From Microbacterium sp. SS28 (lineage in GTDB: Bacteria > Actinomycetota > Actinomycetes > Actinomycetales > Microbacteriaceae), in assembly GCF_022761035.1 (NCBI RefSeq), contig NZ_JAKWJP010000003.1, forward strand, positions 310,001-374,000: DNA of 64,000 nt, given 5' to 3'. Positions within the stretch are counted from its first letter, which is position 1, and each line of letters starts with the position of its first letter. This document shows, one piece after another, positions 55,818-64,000 of this stretch. The notes below the pieces were generated by a model. It was not told the origin of the DNA. It ran no database searches and worked only from the letters and a program-made list of their open reading frames with translations. Position numbers and translations under genes: made by a program.

Positions 55818-58800
55818 ATGCGTCGCCGCTCGCTCGCCGGCGTCGTCGCCGCCGTCGCCTGCCTCGGTCTCGTCGTGACGGCGAGCATCGTGTGGCCGGG
55901 CCTCGACGCCCAGGAGACCCCTGAGGTCGACACCGCCCTGTGGGCGCTGCAGACGGGGGAGGGGCTGCACTACGCGCGCGTCAACACGGCGGTCGGCGAG
56001 CTCGACACGGTGCGCAGCATCAGCAATCCGAGCGAGGTCGCCCAGACCGACGACGGCGCCTACGTCTTCTCGGACAGCTACAGCAAGCTCACCAGGATCG
56101 ACGCCGCGATGCCCGTCGACCTCGACGAAGAGACGCTGCGCGCCTCGCCGTCGACTCCCGCGGGCACGACCGACGTGGCGACCGCGGGCGACTTCGTCGC
56201 GTACCGCACGGACTCGGGAGCCGTCTTCGTCGGCCGTCTCTCGACGGGGCAGGCGACGCAGATCGATCCCTTCCCCTCGGACGCCGAAGACGCTCCGCAG
56301 TACACGGCCGATGCGATCGCGGTCGATCCGCGCGGCCTCCTGTTCAGCTACTCGCGGGCCGACGCCTCCGTCCTGCGCTACGACATCCCCTCTTCCGAAG
56401 TGCGGGGTCGCGACCCGCTCGAAGCCGACGGGCTCTCGTCTCCCGTCATCACGGCGGGCGGCGACGAATGGGTCGTCGTAGACGCGGACGACGGGGACGT
56501 CTGGCTCGCGGGAGCGGATACCGCCGAGCGCGTCGACGCGACGGGTACCGTCGTCGTCGGCGCCCCCGACCCCGCCGGCGAGGCTGTCTATCTCGCGACC
56601 GAGACGGGCCTCGTGCGCGTGCCCCTGGACGGCTCCGCCGTGACGGAGGAGGTCGGGGCGGGCGCCACCGTCCTCGGCGAGCCCGCGCGGCCCGTCGTCC
56701 ACGACGGCGAGGTCTTCGCCGCGTGGCTCGCGCAGGGCGCGACCGAGGGCGTCCTGTGGAACTCGGGCACGGGCCGCACGACGGTGCTGGACTACGCCGG
56801 CCGCGCACTCGGCGACGACCTGCGCCCGCGCTTCGTGACGGGCGGCACCTCCGTCATCCTGAACGAGACGCGCAGCGGCTGGGTGTGGACGGTCCCCGAC
56901 GGCGACCTCGTCGAATCGAGCCAGGACTGGACCCTCGACGACCGCACGAACGAGGATGCCGAGCCGAGCGACGAGCAGCTCACGATCATGATCGACCCCA
57001 AGCCGCCCGTCGCCGAGCCCGACGCCTTCGGCGTGCGCGCGGGGAGCCTCGCGAGCCTCCCCGTGCTGCTCAACGACCACGACCCCAACGAGGACGTGCT
57101 CTCGATCGACCCGGCGTCCGTCACGGGCCTGGACCCCGGATTCGGCACAACCTCGATCACCGACAACGGGCAGCGGCTCGCGGTCCGCGTCGCGCCCGAT
57201 GCCGTGGGCTCGGCGACCTTCTCGTACGCCGTGACGGACGGCACGAGCCAGGACGGCCTCGTCTCGCAGCCCACGACCGTCACGATCGAAGTCGCGCCCG
57301 AGTCGCGCGACACGGCGCCGGTGTGGTGCGGCGTCGAGGGATGCCTCCTGCCGTGGCCCGAGCCGCAGGTCGCGACCGGCGGCACCGTGACGATCCCCGT
57401 GCTGCCGGGCTGGGTCGACCCCGAGGGCGACCCGCGGTTCCTCCTCTCGGTCGAGAACCCCTCGGGCCGGGGGAGCGTCGCGTCGACGCCGTCGGGGGAT
57501 GTCGTCTACCAGCACGACGACGACGGCAGCGGCGGCGAAGAGCTCGTCGAGCTCTCGGTCACGGTGTCGGACACGCGCGGCATGACCACGACGGTCCCGC
57601 TCGTCGTGCGGGTCTCGCCCGAGCCGCAGCTGCAGGTGCAGTCGTTCGCCGTCGTCGACTCGATGGACGCGGGGCTGACGGTGGATGTCGCGCCGCACGT
57701 CACGGGAACGGCGGGCGCGCTCGCGCTCGAGTCGGTGCGCGTGCTCGACGGGGCGCCCGCGACCGCGACCGTCGTCGGCGGCACGACGAGCTTCGACTTC
57801 TCGGCGCAGGTGCCGGGCACGATCCGCGTGGGCTTCACCGTGACCGACGGCATCAGCGATGCCGACGGCACCGCCCGCATCACGATCCTGCCCGCCGACG
57901 CACCGCCCGAGCTCGCGACAGCGCCCGTCGTGGCGTTCGTGCATCCCAAGCAGGATGCGACGCTCGACGTCTTCGACGCCGTGTCGAACCCGACCCGGCG
58001 CGTCCTGCTGCTGAGCGATGTCGTCGTGCACCCCGACGCCGGGGCATCCCTCTCGGTCGACACCGTCGGCCAGAGCCACCTGCGCGTCTCGGGCTCGACC
58101 GAGACGGGGGCCGTAGGGCGCCTGGGCACCGTCACGTACACCGTGAGCGACGGCACGGAGGACCGCGGAGCGAGCGTGCAGGGCGAGGCGACCGTCTACC
58201 TGCTCCCGCTCGCCCCCGAACTGGCCCCCATCGCGGTGGACGACACCGTCGTCGTGCGCGCCGGCTCGCAGATCGACATCCCGGTCCTCGACAACGACAT
58301 CGCCCCGTCCGGCGGCCGTCCCACGCTGGATCCGTCCTCTGTCGTGTCGTCGACGGATGCCGCGCTCGCGTTCGCCTCGGGTGGCGTGCTGCGCTATCTC
58401 GCGCCGAGCGAGCCGGGCGAGTACGGCATCCGGTACTCCGTCTTCACGACGGGCGCCCCCGCTCTCGCCGACACGGCCGACGTGCGCATCCAGGTGCTCT
58501 CCGACGATGCGAACCGCGCGCCGCTGCCGGAGACCCTCGAGGGCCGCGTGCTGAGCGGGCAGTCCGTGCTCGTCGAGTTCGACGGGTTCGGGATGGACCC
58601 CGACGGCGACGTCGTGACGCTCGACCGGATCATGACGCAGCCCGAGACCGGCGCCGCGACGATCTCGGCGGACGGCGCGTCGATCCTGTACTCGAGCGTC
58701 GCGGGCCGGCCGGGCCAGGTCTCGTTCCGCTATCGGGTCGTGGACGCGTTCGGTGCGACGGGCGAGGGCACGGTCCGCATCGGCGTGCTGGACGGGGCGT

Positions 58801-61775
58801 CCAACCCGAGCCCCATCACGTACACCGACTACGTACAGGTGCAGGCGGGCCACGACAGCCGGATCCGGGTGAGCCCGCTCTCGAACGACCTCGATCCCAC
58901 GATGGGCCGGCTCTCGCTGCAGTCCGTGCGCCCCGACCTGCCGGAGTTCCTCGGCGACGGAAGCCCGAACCCGGAGTTCGCGCGGCTCGACGACCTCATC
59001 GTCACGACGAACGACACGACGGTGGTCATCGGGGCGGGTACCCAGCCGGCCACGATGTCGTTCCTGTACGACGTCGTCTCGAGCTCGGGCAACACGGGCC
59101 GCGGGCTCATCGTGGTCAAGGTCGTGCGCGAGAGCGTGCCGGATTACCCCGTCGTCGCCGACACGGTCCTGACCATCGAGAACCGCGACGACTTCGAGGA
59201 CGGCGTCGACGTGCTCGACGGCAAGGCCGCGTGGTCGGCCGGCGATGTCGAAGACCTCGCCGTGAGCCTGTGGGGCGATCCCGACGGCGTCTCGGTCGAC
59301 GGCTCCGAGCTGAGCGGGGATCTGCCGGCGCGCTCGCGCGTCATCCCCTTCGCGGTGTCGGGTGCAGGACCCTCCGGTCCCGTCACGACCTATGCCTTCC
59401 TGCGCGTGCCGGGCGACGACGACCTCTCGCTGATCCTCCGGAGCGGCGCGCAGACGCCGCAGGCGACCGAGCTCGCGTCGGTGACGTTCGACATGGCGAC
59501 GCTCGTCGCCCGCCCTCCGGGCCGGCGGATCGAAGTGGGCGACGAGGTGCGCGCCTCGGGGGCGCGGGCCGACGCATCCTGCGTCCTCGAGTCCGGCACC
59601 TCCGTCCGGTACGACGCGGGCGCGGGAGCGCCGTGGGCCGACGCGTGCCAAGTGCCCGTCCGCCTCGACGGGCAGAAGGACTGGACCTACCTCTCGGTGC
59701 CCATCACGGTGGTCCCCGTCGACCCGCAGCCCGTCCTGCACCCCGCCTCGCTCACGGTCGGGCCGGGCGAGACCGCGACCTTCGACCTGACGCTCATGAC
59801 GACGTGGCAGCTGCGCGAGGACTGGGACGGCATCGAGTACGCCCTCACGCACACGGGCTCGGCGTTCCAGGTCGTCCAGGACGACAACATCGTCACCGTG
59901 ACGGGCGCCGACCGCGCAGTGCCGGGCGCGGAGGAGGTCGCCCTCGTCGACGTCGCGAGCCACCCGGACGTGCCCTCCGCGCGACTCATCCTTCGCGTCG
60001 GCGCGGCGCCGTCGACGCTCCCGCAGGGGGCGTCGGTGACGCAGCAGTGCTCGCAGGCCGCGGGCACGTCGTGCGCCATCACCGTCGTGGGCGGGCCCGG
60101 CGAGGTCAACCCGCTCCCGCGCACGCCGCTCGAGATCGTCGACGTGCGTGCGACGGGCGCGTGCGCGGGGGTCGCGTTCGAGCGCGGGTCGGCCACGACG
60201 ATCGTCGCGTCATGGACGGAGGATGCCGCGGGCGCGACCTGCACGGCGTCCTTCTCCGTCCAGGACGCGCAGGGCCGCCGGACCAACGCCGACCGCGACG
60301 GCCGGCTCCTGCTGGATCTGCAGGGCTTCCCGCGCGCGCCGGCGGGCCTGTCCCAGACGGCGTACGACGACGGCACGCTCACGCTGCGCGTCGACCCGGG
60401 GGATGCGCGCGCCGCCTACCCCGCGCTCACGGGGTTCGTCGTCCGCCGCGACGACGTCGAGGTCGCGCGGTGCGCTCCCGACGGCACGTGCCCGGTCATC
60501 TCGGCCCCGAACGGCGAGCAGCGCACGTACGACGCCGTCGCGGTCAACGCCGTCGGCGAGTCCCGCACGGGCGTGCAGACGGTGGGCTGGGCCTACCGCG
60601 CTCCGCGCCCGCCGCAGTCCGTCACGGCGTCGCCGGTCGTCACCCCCTCGGGCGAGGGCGGCGTCATCTCGCTCTCCATCGCGGGCCTCGAACCCGATCA
60701 GACGGGGGCCGTCGAGATCACGGCGGCGGGGGGCGAGACGGCGCGCATCGACGTGCGACCGGGGCAGGACCGCGTCGACCTCGCGTCGTACCGCCTCGGC
60801 TCCAACTCGTCCTCGCCCGTCACCGTGACGCCGCTCTCGCGATTCGAGCTGCCGCCGGGCCTCTCGGGCAGCCAGTCCGGCGCCGCCGTCACGATCGGGG
60901 CGAACGGCATCGGCGCGCCTCGCGATCCGGTCCTCACACTGAGCGCCGAGTCCGCGGGCGACGGGACGTCCACCGTCACGGCACGCGGGGCGGCCGCTCT
61001 CAACGGCGACGGCTCGGCGCTGCGCTACGGCATCGTCCGCGACGGCGACGTGTGCACTCCGACCCCGGACGGCGCGGTCGCGGTGTTCTCCGGCCTGCCC
61101 GACGGCGAGGAGTACCGCTTCGAGCTGTGCGTCGAGTCCTGGTACGACGGGTCGTCTTTCGGCCGCTCGACGACGACGCAGAGCGTGCGGGCCGTGCAGA
61201 GCGGGAAGGCGCCCAAGGGCTGGACCTTCGCGGTGGACGGGCAGCCCGATGTGCGCGACGGCCGGGCCGAATGGATCGTCCGCGCCCAGCCCACCTCGAC
61301 CGAGCGCGTCCCCAACCGCAACCACGTCGAGTTCTCCGGCTGGCCGACCGGCGTCTTCGATCGCGATCCCGCGATCCAGGTGCGCTACGTGCACGACGTG
61401 TGGGGCACCGCGACCCCGTGGGCCACCGTGGTCCCCGCCGCGGGGAGCGCCCCGTACCAGCTGCAGGCGTCGTGGTGGGTGCAGTCGTGCGCCGGCGGCG
61501 CGACGCTCGACGTGCGCGGGGACTCGTCCAACACTGCGCAGGGCAAGGCCGTCGTCGGCTTCTCGAACGCGCAGCTGGTCTACTACGACCGTGACGACGC
61601 GATCCTGCCGCACATCCCCGACACGTGGGACGTCCCGCGCGGCGCCGTGCGCGTCGAGGGCATCGGCGTCACGGCGAGCTGGTCCGCCCAGGGCTGGGGG
61701 CTCTCCGACGCGACGCGCACGATGAGCGCGACGTGCGAGCCCAACGATCCGCCCGGCCAGAATCCCGCCCCCTGA
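55818..61775 (+). CDS. Giant Ig-like/cadherin-like surface protein
   Basis: 1985 residues. A signal anchor (GVVAAVACLGLVVTASIVWPG) precedes a beta-propeller-like region (about 35-380). Then come repeated beta-sandwich domains with calcium-type LLNDHDPNEDVLSI, LDNDIAPSGGRPTL and LSNDLDPTMGRLSL turns, and from about 1530 on fibronectin type III-like domains. The C-terminus (EPNDPPGQNPAP) has no sortase signal. Likely an extended envelope protein. Lies in kinase - Ig - MoxR - DUF58 order, seen in actinobacterial envelope clusters, and is a plausible substrate or sensor of the kinase; this is inference. Confidence 0.85.
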   Translation: MRRRSLAGVVAAVACLGLVVTASIVWPGLDAQETPEVDTALWALQTGEGLHYARVNTAVGELDTVRSISNPSEVAQTDDGAYVFSDSYSKLTRIDAAMPVDLDEETLRASPSTPAGTTDVATAGDFVAYRTDSGAVFVGRLSTGQATQIDPFPSDAEDAPQYTADAIAVDPRGLLFSYSRADASVLRYDIPSSEVRGRDPLEADGLSSPVITAGGDEWVVVDADDGDVWLAGADTAERVDATGTVVVGAPDPAGEAVYLATETGLVRVPLDGSAVTEEVGAGATVLGEPARPVVHDGEVFAAWLAQGATEGVLWNSGTGRTTVLDYAGRALGDDLRPRFVTGGTSVILNETRSGWVWTVPDGDLVESSQDWTLDDRTNEDAEPSDEQLTIMIDPKPPVAEPDAFGVRAGSLASLPVLLNDHDPNEDVLSIDPASVTGLDPGFGTTSITDNGQRLAVRVAPDAVGSATFSYAVTDGTSQDGLVSQPTTVTIEVAPESRDTAPVWCGVEGCLLPWPEPQVATGGTVTIPVLPGWVDPEGDPRFLLSVENPSGRGSVASTPSGDVVYQHDDDGSGGEELVELSVTVSDTRGMTTTVPLVVRVSPEPQLQVQSFAVVDSMDAGLTVDVAPHVTGTAGALALESVRVLDGAPATATVVGGTTSFDFSAQVPGTIRVGFTVTDGISDADGTARITILPADAPPELATAPVVAFVHPKQDATLDVFDAVSNPTRRVLLLSDVVVHPDAGASLSVDTVGQSHLRVSGSTETGAVGRLGTVTYTVSDGTEDRGASVQGEATVYLLPLAPELAPIAVDDTVVVRAGSQIDIPVLDNDIAPSGGRPTLDPSSVVSSTDAALAFASGGVLRYLAPSEPGEYGIRYSVFTTGAPALADTADVRIQVLSDDANRAPLPETLEGRVLSGQSVLVEFDGFGMDPDGDVVTLDRIMTQPETGAATISADGASILYSSVAGRPGQVSFRYRVVDAFGATGEGTVRIGVLDGASNPSPITYTDYVQVQAGHDSRIRVSPLSNDLDPTMGRLSLQSVRPDLPEFLGDGSPNPEFARLDDLIVTTNDTTVVIGAGTQPATMSFLYDVVSSSGNTGRGLIVVKVVRESVPDYPVVADTVLTIENRDDFEDGVDVLDGKAAWSAGDVEDLAVSLWGDPDGVSVDGSELSGDLPARSRVIPFAVSGAGPSGPVTTYAFLRVPGDDDLSLILRSGAQTPQATELASVTFDMATLVARPPGRRIEVGDEVRASGARADASCVLESGTSVRYDAGAGAPWADACQVPVRLDGQKDWTYLSVPITVVPVDPQPVLHPASLTVGPGETATFDLTLMTTWQLREDWDGIEYALTHTGSAFQVVQDDNIVTVTGADRAVPGAEEVALVDVASHPDVPSARLILRVGAAPSTLPQGASVTQQCSQAAGTSCAITVVGGPGEVNPLPRTPLEIVDVRATGACAGVAFERGSATTIVASWTEDAAGATCTASFSVQDAQGRRTNADRDGRLLLDLQGFPRAPAGLSQTAYDDGTLTLRVDPGDARAAYPALTGFVVRRDDVEVARCAPDGTCPVISAPNGEQRTYDAVAVNAVGESRTGVQTVGWAYRAPRPPQSVTASPVVTPSGEGGVISLSIAGLEPDQTGAVEITAAGGETARIDVRPGQDRVDLASYRLGSNSSSPVTVTPLSRFELPPGLSGSQSGAAVTIGANGIGAPRDPVLTLSAESAGDGTSTVTARGAAALNGDGSALRYGIVRDGDVCTPTPDGAVAVFSGLPDGEEYRFELCVESWYDGSSFGRSTTTQSVRAVQSGKAPKGWTFAVDGQPDVRDGRAEWIVRAQPTSTERVPNRNHVEFSGWPTGVFDRDPAIQVRYVHDVWGTATPWATVVPAAGSAPYQLQASWWVQSCAGGATLDVRGDSSNTAQGKAVVGFSNAQLVYYDRDDAILPHIPDTWDVPRGAVRVEGIGVTASWSAQGWGLSDATRTMSATCEPNDPPGQNPAP

Positions 61776-61815
61776 TCCTCCCCCTCGCCCGAATCCCCTC
61801 GAAGGACACCCGCAC

Positions 61816-62781
61816 ATGACTCTGACCCAGGAGCAGGCCACCTGGTTCGCCCAGACGTTCGCGCAGATCTCCGACAACGTCGAGCGTGCCATCCTCGGCA
61901 AGCGCCACGTCGTCGAGCTCGTCCTCACGGCGATGCTCAGCGACGGGCACGTCCTGCTCGAAGACGTCCCGGGGACGGGCAAGACCTCCCTCGCGCGCGC
62001 ACTCGCGCAGTCCGTGCAGGGCACGAACACCCGCATCCAGTTCACCCCCGACCTCCTCCCGGGCGACATCACGGGCATCACGGTGTACGACCAGAAGGAG
62101 GGCCGGTTCGAGTTCCACGCGGGTCCCGTCTTCGCCAACATCGTCCTCGCCGACGAGATCAACCGCGCGAGCCCCAAGACGCAGTCGGCGCTCCTCGAGG
62201 TCATGGAGGAGTCGCGCGTCACGATCGACGGCGTCACTCGGCCCGTCGGCGTGCCCTTCCTCGTGCTCGCGACGCAGAACCCCGTCGAGCAGGCCGGCAC
62301 CTACCGCCTCCCCGAGGCGCAGCTCGACCGCTTCATGATGCGCGCCTCCCTCGGGTACCCCGACCACGCCTCGACGGTGCGGATCCTCGACGGCGCAGCC
62401 GTCGCGACGGAAGAGCTGAGCCCCATCATCACGCCGCAGGCGCTCGTGGGCATGGCCGACCTCGCGCGCGACGTCTACGTCGACGCCCTCGTGCTGGACT
62501 ACGTCGCGCGGCTCGTGGACAGCACGCGCTCGGCCGACGAGGTGCGCCTCGGCGTCAGCATCCGCGGTGCCCTCTCGCTCACGCGCGCCGCGCGCACCCG
62601 TGCCGCGTCGCAGGGACGCACCTACGCGACGCCGGACGACGTAAAGACGCTCGCCGTGGCCGTCCTCTCGCACCGCCTCATCCTCCACCCGGAGGCGGAG
62701 TTCGACGGCGTCACGCAGGAGGCCGTCATCGGCCAGGTGCTGCTCGACGTCGCACCGCCCACCCGCCGCGAGGCCGTATGA
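61816..62781 (+). CDS. MoxR-family AAA+ ATPase
   Basis: 321 residues. Walker A PGTGKT at 52-57, Walker B IVLADEIN (109-116), sensor 1 region VLATQNPVEQAGTYRLPEAQLDRF, all classic for MoxR proteins, which act as chaperones for maturation of partner proteins. Starts at ATG 61816, 40 bases after the Ig-like gene; its stop overlaps the DUF58 start (ATGA). The MoxR-DUF58 pair is the conserved core of this kind of operon. Confidence 0.93.
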   Translation: MTLTQEQATWFAQTFAQISDNVERAILGKRHVVELVLTAMLSDGHVLLEDVPGTGKTSLARALAQSVQGTNTRIQFTPDLLPGDITGITVYDQKEGRFEFHAGPVFANIVLADEINRASPKTQSALLEVMEESRVTIDGVTRPVGVPFLVLATQNPVEQAGTYRLPEAQLDRFMMRASLGYPDHASTVRILDGAAVATEELSPIITPQALVGMADLARDVYVDALVLDYVARLVDSTRSADEVRLGVSIRGALSLTRAARTRAASQGRTYATPDDVKTLAVAVLSHRLILHPEAEFDGVTQEAVIGQVLLDVAPPTRREAV

Positions 62782-64000
62782 GCCTGACCGAGTCCCGCCT
62801 CACCCGCTCCGCCGCCGACACCGGCTCGGGCGTCGGCGAATCGACGCGCACGGTCGCCCCCGTGACGCGCGGACGCACGCTCGTGCGGATCGTCGTCTGG
62901 ACGACTGCCGCCTCGCGCGCCGTCGGAGCGGGCATCGCGGCGGCCGCGGACTGGGCCTCGCGCACGGTCCGCCCCGCCGGCATGCTCGTCGCGCTCGCGG
63001 CGACCGTGGGACTCGCGCTCGGAGTCTGGTTCGGGTGGGTCGAATGGATGGTCGCGGGCGCCATCTCGGTGCTCCTGCTGCTCATGGCTGTGCCGTTCCT
63101 CTTCGGGGCGCGCTCGTACGACGTGGACCTCACGCTCGCGCACGAGCGGATCGTCGCGGGGCAGGGCGTCACGGGCGAGATCGTCGTGCGCAACCACGGC
63201 AACCGCACGGCGCTCCCGGGACGCATCGACATCCCGGTCGGCGCGGGACTCGTCGAGCTCGGGGTGCCGCTCCTGCGCTCGGGCCACCGGATCGCGCAGG
63301 CCCTCGACATCCCGGCCCTCCCGCGCGGGATCGTCGGCGTGGGACCCGCCACGACCGTCCGCAGCGACCCCCTCGGACTGCTCCGCCGCGAGCACGCGTT
63401 CGAGGACGTGCATGACCTGTACGTCCACCCGCGCACGACGACGGTCCCCTCCACGAGCGCGGGGCTCATCCGCGACCTCGAGGGCAGCCCGACGAGGCGG
63501 CTCGTGGACGCCGACATGTCCTTCCACGCGATCCGCGAGTACGCGCCGGGCGACTCGCAGCGACAGATCCACTGGAAGTCGACGGCCAAGACGGGCCAGC
63601 TCATGGTCCGTCAGTACGAGGAGTCCCGCCGCTCCCGCATGGCCGTCATCCTCGCGATCGCCGAGGCCGAGTACGCCGACGGGGACGAGTTCGAGCTCGC
63701 CGTGAGCTGTGCGGCATCCGTCGCCGTGCGGGCCGTGCAGGACGCCCGCGACCTCGACGTCGTCGTCGGCTCCGAGGTGCCCCGCGTCGTGCGCGGGCGG
63801 CTGCGCGCCGTGCAGCACATCCCCGCCGTCTCTCCGCGCGTCCTGCTGGACGGCTTCAGCGGCATCGACCGCCTCGAGAACACGATGCCCGTCGAGGACG
63901 TCTGCCGCCTCGCGTCAGAGGCGAACGACCGCCTCTCGATCGCGGTCGTGGTCACGGGCTCGCGCGTCTCGCTCACACGGCTGCGACAGGCGGCCCTCGG
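62778..64000 (+). CDS. DUF58 domain protein; 3' end outside window
   Basis: At least 407 residues; the frame is still open at the window end. After a Ser/Thr-rich cytoplasmic tail come two membrane helices (about 62-110), an Ig-like middle part (HERIVAGQGVTGEIVVRN) and the DUF58 signature FHAIREYAPGDSQRQIHWKSTAKTGQLMVRQYEE. DUF58 proteins are membrane partners of MoxR ATPases and often bear a von Willebrand-like metal site further downstream. Start overlaps the MoxR stop by four bases. Confidence 0.9.
   Translation, partial: MSLTESRLTRSAADTGSGVGESTRTVAPVTRGRTLVRIVVWTTAASRAVGAGIAAAADWASRTVRPAGMLVALAATVGLALGVWFGWVEWMVAGAISVLLLLMAVPFLFGARSYDVDLTLAHERIVAGQGVTGEIVVRNHGNRTALPGRIDIPVGAGLVELGVPLLRSGHRIAQALDIPALPRGIVGVGPATTVRSDPLGLLRREHAFEDVHDLYVHPRTTTVPSTSAGLIRDLEGSPTRRLVDADMSFHAIREYAPGDSQRQIHWKSTAKTGQLMVRQYEESRRSRMAVILAIAEAEYADGDEFELAVSCAASVAVRAVQDARDLDVVVGSEVPRVVRGRLRAVQHIPAVSPRVLLDGFSGIDRLENTMPVEDVCRLASEANDRLSIAVVVTGSRVSLTRLRQAAL

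Overview
The window is dense, high-GC chromosomal DNA of an actinobacterium, most likely a Microbacterium-type member of the Microbacteriaceae. This is inferred from the gene families present, frequent GTG/TTG starts, a strong C/G bias at third codon positions, a copy of the hairpin repeat ending in CTACTCAACC typical of that family, and rpoB/rpoC proteins of actinobacterial type. No tRNA, rRNA, insertion sequence, prophage or CRISPR array was seen.

Layout. 1-5530: membrane protein (5' end outside), class I amidotransferase, LysR-type ligand domain without a DNA-binding domain, DUF1304 protein, thermonuclease-like protein, hexapeptide beta-helix protein, Pro/Thr-rich lipoprotein, Nei-type DNA glycosylase. 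5571-12500: Lhr helicase, PspC protein and ABC-F ATPase, all leftward with nei. 12578-21771: esterase, DUF4916, DivIVA-like coiled coil, CHRD protein, threonine aldolase, SDR, MFS transporter, DUF6421 and its divergent Lrp/AsnC regulator. 21804-34988: lipid kinase, PadR regulator with membrane partner, two-component system, hemerythrin protein, FtsX-type ABC exporter, SRPBCC protein, ComB-like protein, SprT, TPR protein, spermidine-synthase-like protein, and 5-oxoprolinase genes pxpA and fused pxpBC. 35016-42873: three overlapping paralogous STAND genes (DUF4062 + NB-ARC ATPase + TPR). 43209-50641: rpoB-rpoC. 50886-53839: small envelope proteins. 53924-64000: an unknown Cys-pair protein, Ser/Thr kinase, a giant Ig-like surface protein, a MoxR ATPase and a DUF58 protein that runs off the end.

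The most unusual region is the tandem DUF4062-NB-ARC-TPR operon, transcribed back to back with rpoBC. Its first two genes carry an identical 440-bp segment that encodes the DUF4062 module. That segment uses codons unlike the rest of the genes (GAA, ACC, GCC, CAA and AAA instead of GAG, ACG, GCG, CAG and AAG), which suggests module replacement or gene conversion in a candidate NLR-like signalling or defence system. Function is not proven.

A second theme is palindromic DNA inside reading frames. An 89-bp element with perfect 18-bp inverted ends sits in frame between the Walker A motif and Q-loop region of the ABC-F protein; a related copy at 17628-17717 supplies a stop codon; and the lhr gene holds further palindromes. 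A third theme is transcription starting at the start codon: 18 genes have a TAnnnT-like -10 box 6 or 7 bases before ATG/GTG, the pattern of leaderless mRNAs. All functional calls are by family resemblance read by eye; no database search was run.
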